Assembly: GCA_964628435.1 (NCBI GenBank)
Contig: CAZVON010000023.1
Location: 1-16,433, forward strand
Origin: CAZVON01 sp964628435
Lineage (GTDB): Bacteria > Patescibacteriota > Microgenomatia > Levybacterales > UBA12049
Length of the DNA: 16,433 bases
Reading direction: 5' to 3'
A model generated the notes under the pieces. That model was not told where the DNA came from and did no database searches. It saw only the letters and a list, made by a program, of their open reading frames with translations. Positions 5,396-12,701 of the stretch are shown here, in pieces. Position 1 is the first letter of the stretch, and every line of letters begins with the position of its first letter. Both the position numbers and the translations under genes were made by a program.

Positions 5396-7231
5396 ATGAC
5401 ACGAATTTTCTTGTTTTATTTATTTTTTTTGTTTGTATTTTCGTATCCTGCAGTTGCAGACACAAAGAATTTTTCTGTTTGGGCAAACGCGACATACCGT
5501 ATTGAAGAAAGTGGTAATACCCGTGTTGTTTATAAATTGGAATTAGTAAATAAAACCAGCGAAAAAGCCGCAACAGCGTATAAAATAAAAATCGGTTTTA
5601 ATAATATTGCTCATGTAACTGCTACCGACCCATCTGGTTCAGTTGTACCAGTTGTTAAAAAAATAGAAGACGGTTATACGATTGAAGTCCCTTTCAAAAG
5701 CAGAATAGTTGGTATTGATAAAGTACTTAATTTTACTTTAACATTTGATACTCCAGATATTGCAACTAAAAAAGGTAATATTTGGGAAATATCTATTCCT
5801 GGTCTTAAAGAAGAGAATGATTTTTCTTCGTTTAACGCTCGCGTTGAGTACCCAACTTCGTTTGGAATACCTTCGTTTATAAAACCAAGCTATGTAACAC
5901 CTACTGGAAACAACAATCTTCAGATTCTAACCTTTAATAAAGATCACTTAAAAAAATCAGGCATATCTTTTGCATTTGGAGAGTATCAACAGTATGAATT
6001 TACTTTAAAATATCATTTAAAGAATGGAAATGTTTTTCCAACGACAAAAGAAATTGCTATTCCCCCAACAACAAATTATCAAGAAGTTTATCTTCAGAGT
6101 ATTACCCCTGCCCCACAAAATGTTCTTCTTGATAAAGATGGAAATTGGTTGGCTCAATTTTCGCTTCTTCCATCTGCATCAAAAGAAATTACAATAACAG
6201 GAAAAATGAAAGTTTTTTTAACTCCCAAAAAACAAGAATTATCACAACAAGAATATGCTCTGTTTCTAAAAGAGCAACCATATTGGCAGATTTCTGATCA
6301 GTCTATTAAGCAACTTGCACGTAAGCTAAGAACTCCTCAGAAAATTTACCAGTACGTCACGCAGCATCTAACCTATGATTTTTCTCGAGTAACAGAAAAA
6401 AAACCACGATTGGGTGGAAAAGGAGTTTTACAAAATCCTAAGTCTGCAGTATGTTTAGAGTTTACAGATTTATTCATAACGCTTGCTCGCTCTGCTGGAA
6501 TACCGGCTCGAGAAGTCAACGGGTTTGCGTTTACAAAAAACACCCATGAGCGTCCATTGTCCCTTCTCAAAGATGTTTTACACTCCTGGCCAGAGTATTA
6601 TGATAAAGATTTACAAACGTGGATTATGGTTGATCCCACATGGGGTAATACAACTGGCGGTACTGATTATTTTAATCTGCTGGATTTTGACCATATAGCA
6701 TTCGTGGTAAAGGGAGAAAAAAGTGAATATCCAATTCCAGCAGGAGGATATAAATTAATGGGAAACGAATCTGAAAAAGACATTAAAGTGCAGTTTTCTA
6801 ACAGTACTCTGTTAAAAACGGAGAAACTACAACTTACACCAGATATGCCAAAATCAACAATCGCTGGTTTTCCAGTATCTGGAAATATTAAGATTAAAAA
6901 TGTTGGGAATGTAATACTTGGCCCGCAAGAAATCAGTATATCTACGGCGTGGTTATTACCAAGCAATCAAAAAATAAAATCCCCCTCCATTCCTCCGTTT
7001 GGCAGTATTACTATTCCGATTTATTATCATCGTAGCGAATTTTTGACAAATAAGGACGAAGTGATTACAATAGCTGTTGATCAAGATACCTTTCGGCAGG
7101 TACTTCATGTATCCCCGTTTGTGTTGTCCAAAGAAATGATAATAAAAGGAGGAATAAGCATTGTTATTTTCGGTATCATCGTATCAGTCTTTACCTATAC
7201 AACCAGGCGTTTATCAGTTTTTAGATCATAG
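5396..7231 (+). CDS. secreted, membrane-anchored transglutaminase-like protein
   Basis: This 611-residue surface protein has a signal peptide or anchor (MTRIFLFYLFFLFVFSYPAVA, cleavage plausible after AVADT). About 270 residues of beta-rich sequence follow. Next is a transglutaminase-like cysteine-protease fold with the full triad: Cys353 in KSAVCLEFTDLF, His396 in HSWPEYY and Asp413 in VDPTWG. A beta-sandwich-like stretch follows, and a C-terminal membrane helix (about 583-603, IIKGGISIVIFGIIVSVF) ends in basic residues. The type I topology puts the catalytic domain outside. Bacterial members act as proteases, amidases or crosslinkers of surface proteins; the substrate here is unknown. The start is set at ATG 5396 because the upstream TTG lies in the promoter. 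The 3' end overlaps uvrC by 71 bases and carries its ribosome-binding site, so the two are probably co-transcribed and translationally coupled. Confidence 0.88.
   Translation: MTRIFLFYLFFLFVFSYPAVADTKNFSVWANATYRIEESGNTRVVYKLELVNKTSEKAATAYKIKIGFNNIAHVTATDPSGSVVPVVKKIEDGYTIEVPFKSRIVGIDKVLNFTLTFDTPDIATKKGNIWEISIPGLKEENDFSSFNARVEYPTSFGIPSFIKPSYVTPTGNNNLQILTFNKDHLKKSGISFAFGEYQQYEFTLKYHLKNGNVFPTTKEIAIPPTTNYQEVYLQSITPAPQNVLLDKDGNWLAQFSLLPSASKEITITGKMKVFLTPKKQELSQQEYALFLKEQPYWQISDQSIKQLARKLRTPQKIYQYVTQHLTYDFSRVTEKKPRLGGKGVLQNPKSAVCLEFTDLFITLARSAGIPAREVNGFAFTKNTHERPLSLLKDVLHSWPEYYDKDLQTWIMVDPTWGNTTGGTDYFNLLDFDHIAFVVKGEKSEYPIPAGGYKLMGNESEKDIKVQFSNSTLLKTEKLQLTPDMPKSTIAGFPVSGNIKIKNVGNVILGPQEISISTAWLLPSNQKIKSPSIPPFGSITIPIYYHRSEFLTNKDEVITIAVDQDTFRQVLHVSPFVLSKEMIIKGGISIVIFGIIVSVFTYTTRRLSVFRS
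7147..7163 (+). promoter_or_regulatory. ribosome-binding site fixing the TTG start of uvrC
   Basis: A perfect AGGAGG (7147-7152) lies 8 bases before TTG 7161. An in-frame TAA at 7155-7157 excludes any earlier start. The conserved LP-x-x-PGVY begins at residue 11, which excludes later starts. The site lies inside the coding sequence of the transglutaminase-like gene. Confidence 0.85.
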
Positions 7232-8444
7232 AAACGCAGTTTTATACGTGGGAAAGGCAAAAAATTTAAAAAAGAGAGTATCATCCTACTTTCAAAACTC
7301 AGATACTCTGGGAGAAAAAACGAGCCTACTTATATCTCAAACAAAAAAAATCAAAGTAACGGTTGTTGAATCAGAACTTGAGTCTTTACTTTTAGAAGCC
7401 AGTCTTATTAAAAAACATGTTCCTAAATATAATGTTCGATTAACAGATGGAAAAGCATTTTTATTGATTCGTATTACCTTAAATGATAAATACCCGAAAA
7501 TTTTGTTTGCGAGGCGAGAAGACGATCTTAGTTCTTATTACTTTGGTCCCTATCCAAACAGCAAGGCTCTTAAGGTAGCACTGAAAGCAATTAGAAAAAT
7601 TTTCCCTTACCAGTCTTCTTATAATCATCCTAAAAAACCCTGTTTATATTACCATCTTGGGCTTTGTCCATGTCCCGCGGTGTTCGATTCCGAAAAACTA
7701 AAAAAACAATATAAAAAAAACGTTCAGCGAATTATCATTTTTTTAAGTGGAAAAAAAAGAAAAGTCTTAAAAGACCTAGAAAAAGAGCGAGACTCATATG
7801 GTAAAAAAGAGCAGTTTGAAGAAGCAAAAAAAGTCCAGGAAAAAATTGCCGCTATTAATTATATCACAAGCCCAATACGTAAACCATTTGAGTATGAGAT
7901 AAACCCTAATCTTTCCAGTGATCTTCGAATTCGCGAGCTTACTACACTTAAAAAAGCGTTGGAACAAGCAGGAATTCCTCTTAAGTCATTAACAAAAATT
8001 GAATGTTATGATATTTCCAATACCGCAGGCGCATTTGCAGTCGGATCAATGGTTGTTTTTAAAGATGGAGAAAAAGATTCATCTTCTTATAGACGATTTA
8101 AAATTAGGAAAATAAAAGGGCCAAATGATTTCGCGATGATGGAAGAAGTCTTGACCAGAAGACTAAAACATGCAGAATGGGGAGAGTATCCTGATCTTAT
8201 TATTGTTGATGGAGGGAAAGGGCAAGTATCTTCCGCGCAAAAGGCGTTAAAAAAAAATCCGATACAAATCCCACTCATTGGGCTTGCAAAAAGAGAAGAA
8301 ACAATTATTACTGCTGATTTTAAAGAAATCTCATTACCCAAAACCAGTGAAGCGCTCTATCTTGTTCAACGCATCCGTGACGAAGCCCATCGATTTGCTA
8401 TTATGTATCATAGAAAATTGCGCTCTAAATACAATCTCGTCTAA
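7161..8444 (+). CDS. uvrC: excinuclease ABC subunit C, short form without HhH domain
   Basis: UvrC is the nuclease of nucleotide excision repair and cuts on both sides of the lesion after UvrB loading. Visible parts in order: a GIY-YIG domain for the 3' cut (G16-V-Y18, Y29-V-G31, R39, E79, N91); a cysteine cluster (C166, C173, C175 region, CLYYHLGLCPCP); a UVR motif for UvrB contact (KEQFEEAKKVQEKIAAI, about 216-232); and an RNase H-like domain for the 5' cut with D284 (YDISN), D350 (VDGGKGQ) and D407/H410 (RDEAHRF). At 427 residues it ends just after HRKLRSK. The paired helix-hairpin-helix of typical ~600-residue UvrC is missing. There is no room for it, since the converging gene ends 2 bases later, and the stop is not near an obvious frameshift. 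The TTG start has a strong ribosome-binding site. Confidence 0.97.
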   Translation: MLFSVSSYQSLPIQPGVYQFLDHRNAVLYVGKAKNLKKRVSSYFQNSDTLGEKTSLLISQTKKIKVTVVESELESLLLEASLIKKHVPKYNVRLTDGKAFLLIRITLNDKYPKILFARREDDLSSYYFGPYPNSKALKVALKAIRKIFPYQSSYNHPKKPCLYYHLGLCPCPAVFDSEKLKKQYKKNVQRIIIFLSGKKRKVLKDLEKERDSYGKKEQFEEAKKVQEKIAAINYITSPIRKPFEYEINPNLSSDLRIRELTTLKKALEQAGIPLKSLTKIECYDISNTAGAFAVGSMVVFKDGEKDSSSYRRFKIRKIKGPNDFAMMEEVLTRRLKHAEWGEYPDLIIVDGGKGQVSSAQKALKKNPIQIPLIGLAKREETIITADFKEISLPKTSEALYLVQRIRDEAHRFAIMYHRKLRSKYNLV

Positions 8445-8446
8445 TA

Positions 8447-9805
8447 CTACTTTCGAACTACTTCATACTCAAACGGAAAATAAAGAAAAGACGCAGGAGA
8501 ATCAGCTAAAAGATATTTTTGAAAATCAGAATAAATTTTTTTTCTCTGTGTAAGATCAGTTGTTTTCCTGCCATCCTCTAGTAACTTATCAATTCTCAAA
8601 TTACTATAATTGGTAATATTATTATTTTGATCCTTATGCCACAGAGTATATTGATCCGGATCTTTAGGAATCTTAAAATCGCCAAGAAAAATTTGAAATG
8701 TTGATGGTACTGTTTCTACTATCTCGATATCAACATCTACACTGATTCTTTTCCAAGATTTTTTAATCTCTTGCGCGAGTAACTTGTACTTTGGAAGAGT
8801 TTTCAGGAAAAATTTTATCTCTCCACTTTCTGATACAATTTGAGAAGCTTTTAAAAGAGATTGTGCGCGCTCTACATCTTGCCTTCTTTGGTTAAAAGTT
8901 TCTGAAAATGCCCATGATGATGGAGGAAAAGGTGTGTAACTTCTTTGACCATACTTGAAATCATCAGGTAATGCATAGGTAAGAGCTCCACGAGCTTTTT
9001 CGCTTGAGAGTGATGAGTCTTTTGTGTTATAAAAGATCGCAACCAACTTAGTGTGATCGGTAATTTTTTTTACCTCCACATGCGGAAATTGAGTAAAAGA
9101 CATGTTTTTGAAAGACACATCAGAAACCCCTTTTATGGTTGAAATCTCTCCTTGTACAAATGCTAGTTTTAAGGATTCTTCTGTTGGATAGAAAAGGTAC
9201 GATTTCGTATGGTATACGTTTTTAACAGAGGAAAGTACAAGAGATTCAACAAAATTGCCGTTTAATCGAATATCTTTTACACGAAATTCACCTACTCCAA
9301 TAAATCCATTTTTTAAGAGCGGTCGGGACACGGTAATTAAAAAAGGACTATAATTATCTTTTAAAAGAAACTCAATTGTATATGGGTCTTTTTTGTTAGT
9401 AGTAACATTTGAGAACGAGTAGCTAATATAAGAAGAAGTGAGAGGGGTACCATCTGAAAAAAATATGTTTTTTTTGAGAGAAAAAGTATATTTTTTCCCA
9501 CTATCAGATATTTTCCACGATGAAGCGATGTCTGGTTTAACAGTTCCATCTTTGTCAATTTTCGTAAGGCCACGTGAAACATCAGAGAATACAAAAGAAG
9601 GAAGTGTTTCTACTGTATATGTGCCAAATGTTCCAATTGTTTCTTTTTGTCCTTTGGGAATTTTAGGAAATAGACTATGCGTAGCTTTTAAAAGCCCAAA
9701 AAAAACCGAAAGTCCAACAATAAAAAAAATAAAAATTCTTTTACCCCACTTTTTTAGATAGGCTTTTATGAGCCAGATAAACAGTCTTTTCTTTCGGAAA
9801 ATCAT
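8447..9805 (-). CDS. membrane-anchored family-5 extracellular solute-binding protein (oligopeptide-type)
   Basis: This 452-residue protein has a basic N-terminus and one membrane helix (about 24-43, RIFIFFIVGLSVFFGLL), then a substrate-binding domain of the SBP_bac_5 type. Landmarks: GLTKIDKDGTVKPDIASSWK (about 80-99), SGKKYTFSLKKNIFFSDGTPLTSSYISYSF (about 104-133), a long middle, and a C-terminal DPDQY-x-LWH region typical of Dpp/Opp-like proteins. These proteins capture peptides outside the cell for an ABC importer. No permease or ATPase gene is adjacent, and there is no lipobox, so anchoring is by the N-terminal helix. The start at ATG 9805 follows the secG stop by 9 bases and has AGGGG just before it. 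Last gene of the minus-strand cluster; its stop faces the uvrC stop 2 bases away with no visible terminator. Confidence 0.88.
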   Translation of the reverse strand: MIFRKKRLFIWLIKAYLKKWGKRIFIFFIVGLSVFFGLLKATHSLFPKIPKGQKETIGTFGTYTVETLPSFVFSDVSRGLTKIDKDGTVKPDIASSWKISDSGKKYTFSLKKNIFFSDGTPLTSSYISYSFSNVTTNKKDPYTIEFLLKDNYSPFLITVSRPLLKNGFIGVGEFRVKDIRLNGNFVESLVLSSVKNVYHTKSYLFYPTEESLKLAFVQGEISTIKGVSDVSFKNMSFTQFPHVEVKKITDHTKLVAIFYNTKDSSLSSEKARGALTYALPDDFKYGQRSYTPFPPSSWAFSETFNQRRQDVERAQSLLKASQIVSESGEIKFFLKTLPKYKLLAQEIKKSWKRISVDVDIEIVETVPSTFQIFLGDFKIPKDPDQYTLWHKDQNNNITNYSNLRIDKLLEDGRKTTDLTQRKKIYSDFQKYLLADSPASFLYFPFEYEVVRK

Positions 9806-9814
9806 ATGGTTCCC

Positions 9815-10027
9815 CTAAGAAGGAATAAGCAGAACAATTGAGAGGACAGCAAAAAGGCACGTAAGAACAATTGTTGCAATAAATAAGAGACGTTCTATGC
9901 TTCTCTTACTTCTATAAAATTGGGAAGATCCACCAAATGCGGAAGAGATACCACTTCCTTGCATCTGAAGAAGTATTGTTGTAATTAAAAATCCCGTAAC
10001 AAGAATATGCAAAATTGTAATTATCAT
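9815..10027 (-). CDS. secG: preprotein translocase subunit SecG
   Basis: This 70-residue protein matches SecG, the small helper subunit of the SecYEG channel that speeds SecA-driven protein export. It has the standard layout of two membrane helices (about 3-20 and 48-68) joined by a cytoplasmic loop. The family motif LLQMQGSGISSAFGGSSQFY (about 19-38) is well conserved, although most relatives have Q-x-G/S-KGGG. The length is usual. A strong promoter directly before the ATG suggests expression apart from the upstream yvcK-like gene, whose stop codon overlaps the -10 box. The solute-binding protein gene follows after 9 bases and probably shares its transcript. Confidence 0.95.
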   Translation of the reverse strand: MIITILHILVTGFLITTILLQMQGSGISSAFGGSSQFYRSKRSIERLLFIATIVLTCLFAVLSIVLLIPS

Positions 10028-10033
10028 TGGTTT

Positions 10034-10063
10034 ATTATATCGTTTTTGCGATTAAGTTAGCAA
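10034..10063 (-). promoter_or_regulatory. internal promoter of secG, predicted leaderless
   Basis: On the minus strand, TTGCTA (10058-10063) and a perfect TATAAT (10034-10039) are 18 bases apart. The -10 box ends six bases before the secG ATG (10027), so transcription should begin at the start codon itself. The box overlaps the TAA stop of the preceding gene (10035-10037). Confidence 0.65.
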
Positions 10064-11009
10064 GTTTTGAAGAACTATGGTAAAGAGGAAACGTATCGTC
10101 TACTATGTCGTCTTGAATTATCTTAATAAGTCTAAAAGATGAGTCATCTGAGTTAGTCTTACCGTTTAGGACATAGGTATAATGATATTGTTTGGGTATC
10201 TCTATAGAATAATTGTTGTTTACGATTACTTCCTGAAAAGGAAATTCACCAAGATGTTTTTGGATCGTATGCATGAAATCATAAACGGTATAACCCTTTG
10301 TCTCAAAAGGTTTGTTTGCCACATTCACAATAAATAGTTTTTTTGCTTTTGTTTCTTTCAGAGCTTGTTTAATATTTTCCACAATAAGTACTGGTAAAAT
10401 GGTCGTATAAAGATCCCCAGGTCCAGCGATCACAACGTCTGCGTTTCTTATGTAATCAATAACCACGTCTGGAGCGCGAGCTGTTTGTGGCTGGAGAAAT
10501 ACTTTTTCTAAGATTCTTTTTCCATTGTACTTGCCTAAGTCAATATTTTCTTCTCCATATACCATTTTTCCTTCAATAGTTTGAGCAGAAATAGAAACTG
10601 GGATTGTTGTAGCTGGAAGAAAAACCCCTTGAATAGAAAAGATCTGTTGAAATTGCGTAATGGCACTAGTAAAATCCCCTTCCTCCATTTGGGTTAAAGC
10701 TGTCATAATAAGATTGCCCAACTTGTGTCCACCTAGAGAATCGTCTTTCCCGTATCTGTCTCCTGGGAAGCGATAGGTTAACAATTGCGAAATAATTGGG
10801 TTTTCTTGAGTAGATAATGCTGCCATGCAAGATATCAAATCACCGCAGGGAAGCATATTATACATCCGTCGCAATCTTCCTGAAGATCCTCCTTCATCAG
10901 CCATAGAAACTATAACAGTAATGTAAGGAGAATACTGTTTGAGCCCTTTTATTAAGTTTACAGTTCCAATACCCCCTCCTAAACATACAAATCGAGCATT
11001 TTTTTTCAT
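10035..11009 (-). CDS. YvcK/CofD-like protein (gluconeogenesis factor family)
   Basis: This 324-residue protein belongs to the YvcK (CofD-like, UPF0052) family, which binds UDP-sugars. In Gram-positive bacteria it affects cell-wall synthesis and growth on gluconeogenic carbon sources. Signatures: FVCLGGGIGTVNLIKGLK (about 7-24, nucleotide-binding loop), SMADEGGSSGRLRRMYNMLPCGDLISCMAALS (about 35-66; relatives usually have DDGGSSGRLR), LGGHKLGNLIMTALTQ (about 92-107), NADVVIAGPGDLYTTILPVLIV (about 188-209) and FIVNVANKPFETKGYT (about 226-241). All are in family order and the length is typical. It starts 3 bases after the YvlD-like gene and probably shares its transcript. Together with the L,D-transpeptidase this fits an envelope role, but the function in this lineage is inferred. 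It is not likely to be true CofD, as no F420 genes are present. Confidence 0.92.
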   Translation of the reverse strand: MKKNARFVCLGGGIGTVNLIKGLKQYSPYITVIVSMADEGGSSGRLRRMYNMLPCGDLISCMAALSTQENPIISQLLTYRFPGDRYGKDDSLGGHKLGNLIMTALTQMEEGDFTSAITQFQQIFSIQGVFLPATTIPVSISAQTIEGKMVYGEENIDLGKYNGKRILEKVFLQPQTARAPDVVIDYIRNADVVIAGPGDLYTTILPVLIVENIKQALKETKAKKLFIVNVANKPFETKGYTVYDFMHTIQKHLGEFPFQEVIVNNNYSIEIPKQYHYTYVLNGKTNSDDSSFRLIKIIQDDIVDDTFPLYHSSSKLANLIAKTI

Positions 11010-11012
11010 AGA

Positions 11013-11414
11013 TTATTCAATTATCCAATTAATAAATCCAATGATCCCAGAAAATGTAGCAGAAATAAGAATATACGCAAAAAACAAATTAAGGGATAGC
11101 GTTGGAATGACAAATCCAGCAAAAGAAAAGCTGTTAAGAACAAATGGTTGAATTGTTACATCAGGAACAAGGATAGTTAATACATAGAGCATTAGCGCAT
11201 TTAATAAAAAAGAAAATGTTCCGAAAGTAATAATAGTCAAAGGTAAGGTAATTATTTGTAGAATTGGTTTTACAAAAAAAGAAAGAAGCGAAAAAATAAA
11301 TCCAGCAAGAATAATTGTTTGTACTCCTGTAGAAAAGCTTATACCACTATATAGTTGAGGAAGAAGATATAAAGCGAAAGAATGAATAGAAGTTTTACGA
11401 ATAAGTGTTTTCAT
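11013..11414 (-). CDS. YvlD-type four-helix membrane protein (phage holin 4_2 superfamily)
   Basis: This 133-residue membrane protein has about four hydrophobic helices: SFALYLLPQLYSGI, IILAGFIFSLLSFFVKPILQIITLP, SFLLNALMLYVLTILVPDVTI and FFAYILISATFSGIIGFINWII. The FVKPILQIITLPLTIITFGTFSFLLNALML core is typical of the YvlD/DUF360 family, labelled 'phage holin family' by homology but chromosomal and of unknown function. I place the start at ATG 11414 (MKTLIRK). The frame can be extended to a TTG at 11453, but that TTG is part of the -35 box, and relatives also begin near MKTLIRK. First gene of the minus-strand cluster. Confidence 0.85.
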   Translation of the reverse strand: MKTLIRKTSIHSFALYLLPQLYSGISFSTGVQTIILAGFIFSLLSFFVKPILQIITLPLTIITFGTFSFLLNALMLYVLTILVPDVTIQPFVLNSFSFAGFVIPTLSLNLFFAYILISATFSGIIGFINWIIE

Positions 11415-11424
11415 ACAGCATTTG

Positions 11425-11453
11425 ATGCTAACAAATATCAGATGAGAAGTCAA
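11425..11453 (-). promoter_or_regulatory. promoter of the minus-strand YvlD-yvcK cluster
   Basis: On the minus strand, TTGACT (11448-11453) and TAGCAT (11425-11430) are 17 bases apart. The -10 box ends ten bases before ATG 11414, so the leader would be about four bases. It stands back to back with the plus-strand promoter at 11470-11498, with 16 bases between the two -35 boxes. Confidence 0.55.
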
Positions 11454-11469
11454 TCAAAAAACTTATCTA

Positions 11470-11498
11470 TTGCAATCTACTTTGTTCATCTATATCAT
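11470..11498 (+). promoter_or_regulatory. promoter of the DUF2130 gene, predicted leaderless
   Basis: TTGCAA (11470-11475) and TATCAT (11493-11498) are 17 bases apart. The -10 box ends six bases before ATG 11505, so transcription should begin at the start codon. This also argues against a longer protein starting at ATG 11382, whose first 41 codons would span this promoter. Confidence 0.65.
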
Positions 11499-11504
11499 AG
11501 CACT

Positions 11505-12701
11505 ATGAACACTGTCGCATGTACTAATTGTGGCACTCTTATAGAAATAACGCAAGCGATTAAGCAGCAAATAGAACAGGAAATTCTTCAACAAGAAAAG
11601 AATCGACATCAGCAAGAACTTAAGCAGGTAAAAAAAGATGCGGAAGAACAAATAGCTCAAAAAATTCAAGAAGAATTTGAGTTTAAGCTCAAAGATTCAG
11701 AAAAAAAAGAAGAGGAAACTCGAAAAAGAGTCGAGCATCTTATGCAAAATCTGTTGAAAGCACATGAAGAAAACAGAATTCTCTTGCAACAAAATGAAGA
11801 GCGAGAAATTGAGATGCAAAAAAAATTATTGGAAGAAAGAGCAAAGTTGCAAGAAGAAATAAGTAAAAAAGCACAAGAAAAGGCAAAATTTGAAAAATTG
11901 GAGCTTGAAAAACGACTTGAAGATATGAAAAAAGCACTCGAAGAAGCGCAGAGGAAATCACAGCAAAAATCTGGACAGCTTCAAGGAGAAGTATTAGAGT
12001 TAGAGCTTGAACAAACATTAAAGACACAATTTCCTCAAGATGATATTGAACCTGTTGGTAAAGGAATAACAGGAGCGGATGTCGTGCATGTTGTAAAAAG
12101 TCCAAAAGGATATACGTGTGGAGTAATTTTGTGGGAATCTAAACGCACGAAAGAGTGGTCGGATAAATGGATTGGCAAACTCAAAGAAGATTTAAGGTCA
12201 GAGAAAGCAAATGTTCCGGTCATTGTAAGTATCGCGTTACCCCAAGAAGCTTCAAATGGTCTTGGGATAAAAGATGGGGTATGGATTTGTAGTAACGACT
12301 TGGTGATTCCTCTTGCCATTCTATTAAGAACAAATTTGTTAGACGTTGGGTATCAAAAAGCGGTATCACTCAATCGAGGTACAAAAGCAGATCAATTATA
12401 CGCCTATATTACAAGCCATGAGTTTAAACAGCAGATAGAAAATGTTGTAGAGGTATACAATGAAATGCAGCGACAGATTGTTAAAGAAAGAGTTGTTTTT
12501 GAAAAAGCTTGGAAACAAAGGGAAGCTCAAGCACAACGAATTATTCTCAGTACGGCATCTTTATATGGTACAATGCAGGGAAAAGTGGGAGCAGCGATGC
12601 CTCAGATTAAAGGGCTTGAAGTCCAATCTCTCGATGAAGGAGAAGCTTCTCAGATAGATTTACTGGAAAATAAAGATGATTCAGCAAAAACCTACATTTG
12701 A
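11505..12701 (+). CDS. DUF2130 coiled-coil protein with a PD-(D/E)XK-like nuclease motif
   Basis: This 398-residue protein begins with a half zinc-ribbon motif (C6-x2-C9), followed by a long Glu/Lys/Gln-rich coiled coil (about 20-170). A compact domain follows (about 168-330: GEVLELELEQTL, PVGKGITGADVVHVV, CGVILWESKRTKEWSDKWIGKLKEDL, NVPVIVSIALP), then a helical tail. The order matches DUF2130, a family of unknown function. The compact domain has D192 (GADVV) and, 18 residues on, E211-S-K213 (WESK), with strands around them and an upstream helical Glu. This is the layout of the PD-(D/E)XK nuclease fold, so DNA cleavage is inferred, not shown. Start at ATG 11505, chosen because it follows the promoter and begins the C-x2-C motif. 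Its end overlaps rnhB by 26 bases, suggesting co-expression with RNase HII. Confidence 0.87.
   Translation: MNTVACTNCGTLIEITQAIKQQIEQEILQQEKNRHQQELKQVKKDAEEQIAQKIQEEFEFKLKDSEKKEEETRKRVEHLMQNLLKAHEENRILLQQNEEREIEMQKKLLEERAKLQEEISKKAQEKAKFEKLELEKRLEDMKKALEEAQRKSQQKSGQLQGEVLELELEQTLKTQFPQDDIEPVGKGITGADVVHVVKSPKGYTCGVILWESKRTKEWSDKWIGKLKEDLRSEKANVPVIVSIALPQEASNGLGIKDGVWICSNDLVIPLAILLRTNLLDVGYQKAVSLNRGTKADQLYAYITSHEFKQQIENVVEVYNEMQRQIVKERVVFEKAWKQREAQAQRIILSTASLYGTMQGKVGAAMPQIKGLEVQSLDEGEASQIDLLENKDDSAKTYI

Noticed and set aside
11415..11453. Longer start of the YvlD-like protein at TTG 11453
   Set aside because: The TTG is the start of the -35 box TTGACT, so it would not be transcribed; MKTLIRK at 11414 fits the family start.
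11382..11504. Longer start of the DUF2130 protein at ATG 11382
   Set aside because: The extra 41 codons cover the divergent promoters at 11425-11498 and lack family features; the C-x2-C motif starts right after ATG 11505.
11740..12105. 121-codon minus-strand open frame, leucine/phenylalanine rich
   Set aside because: It is the mirror of the Glu/Lys-rich coiled coil of the DUF2130 gene, a common artefact.
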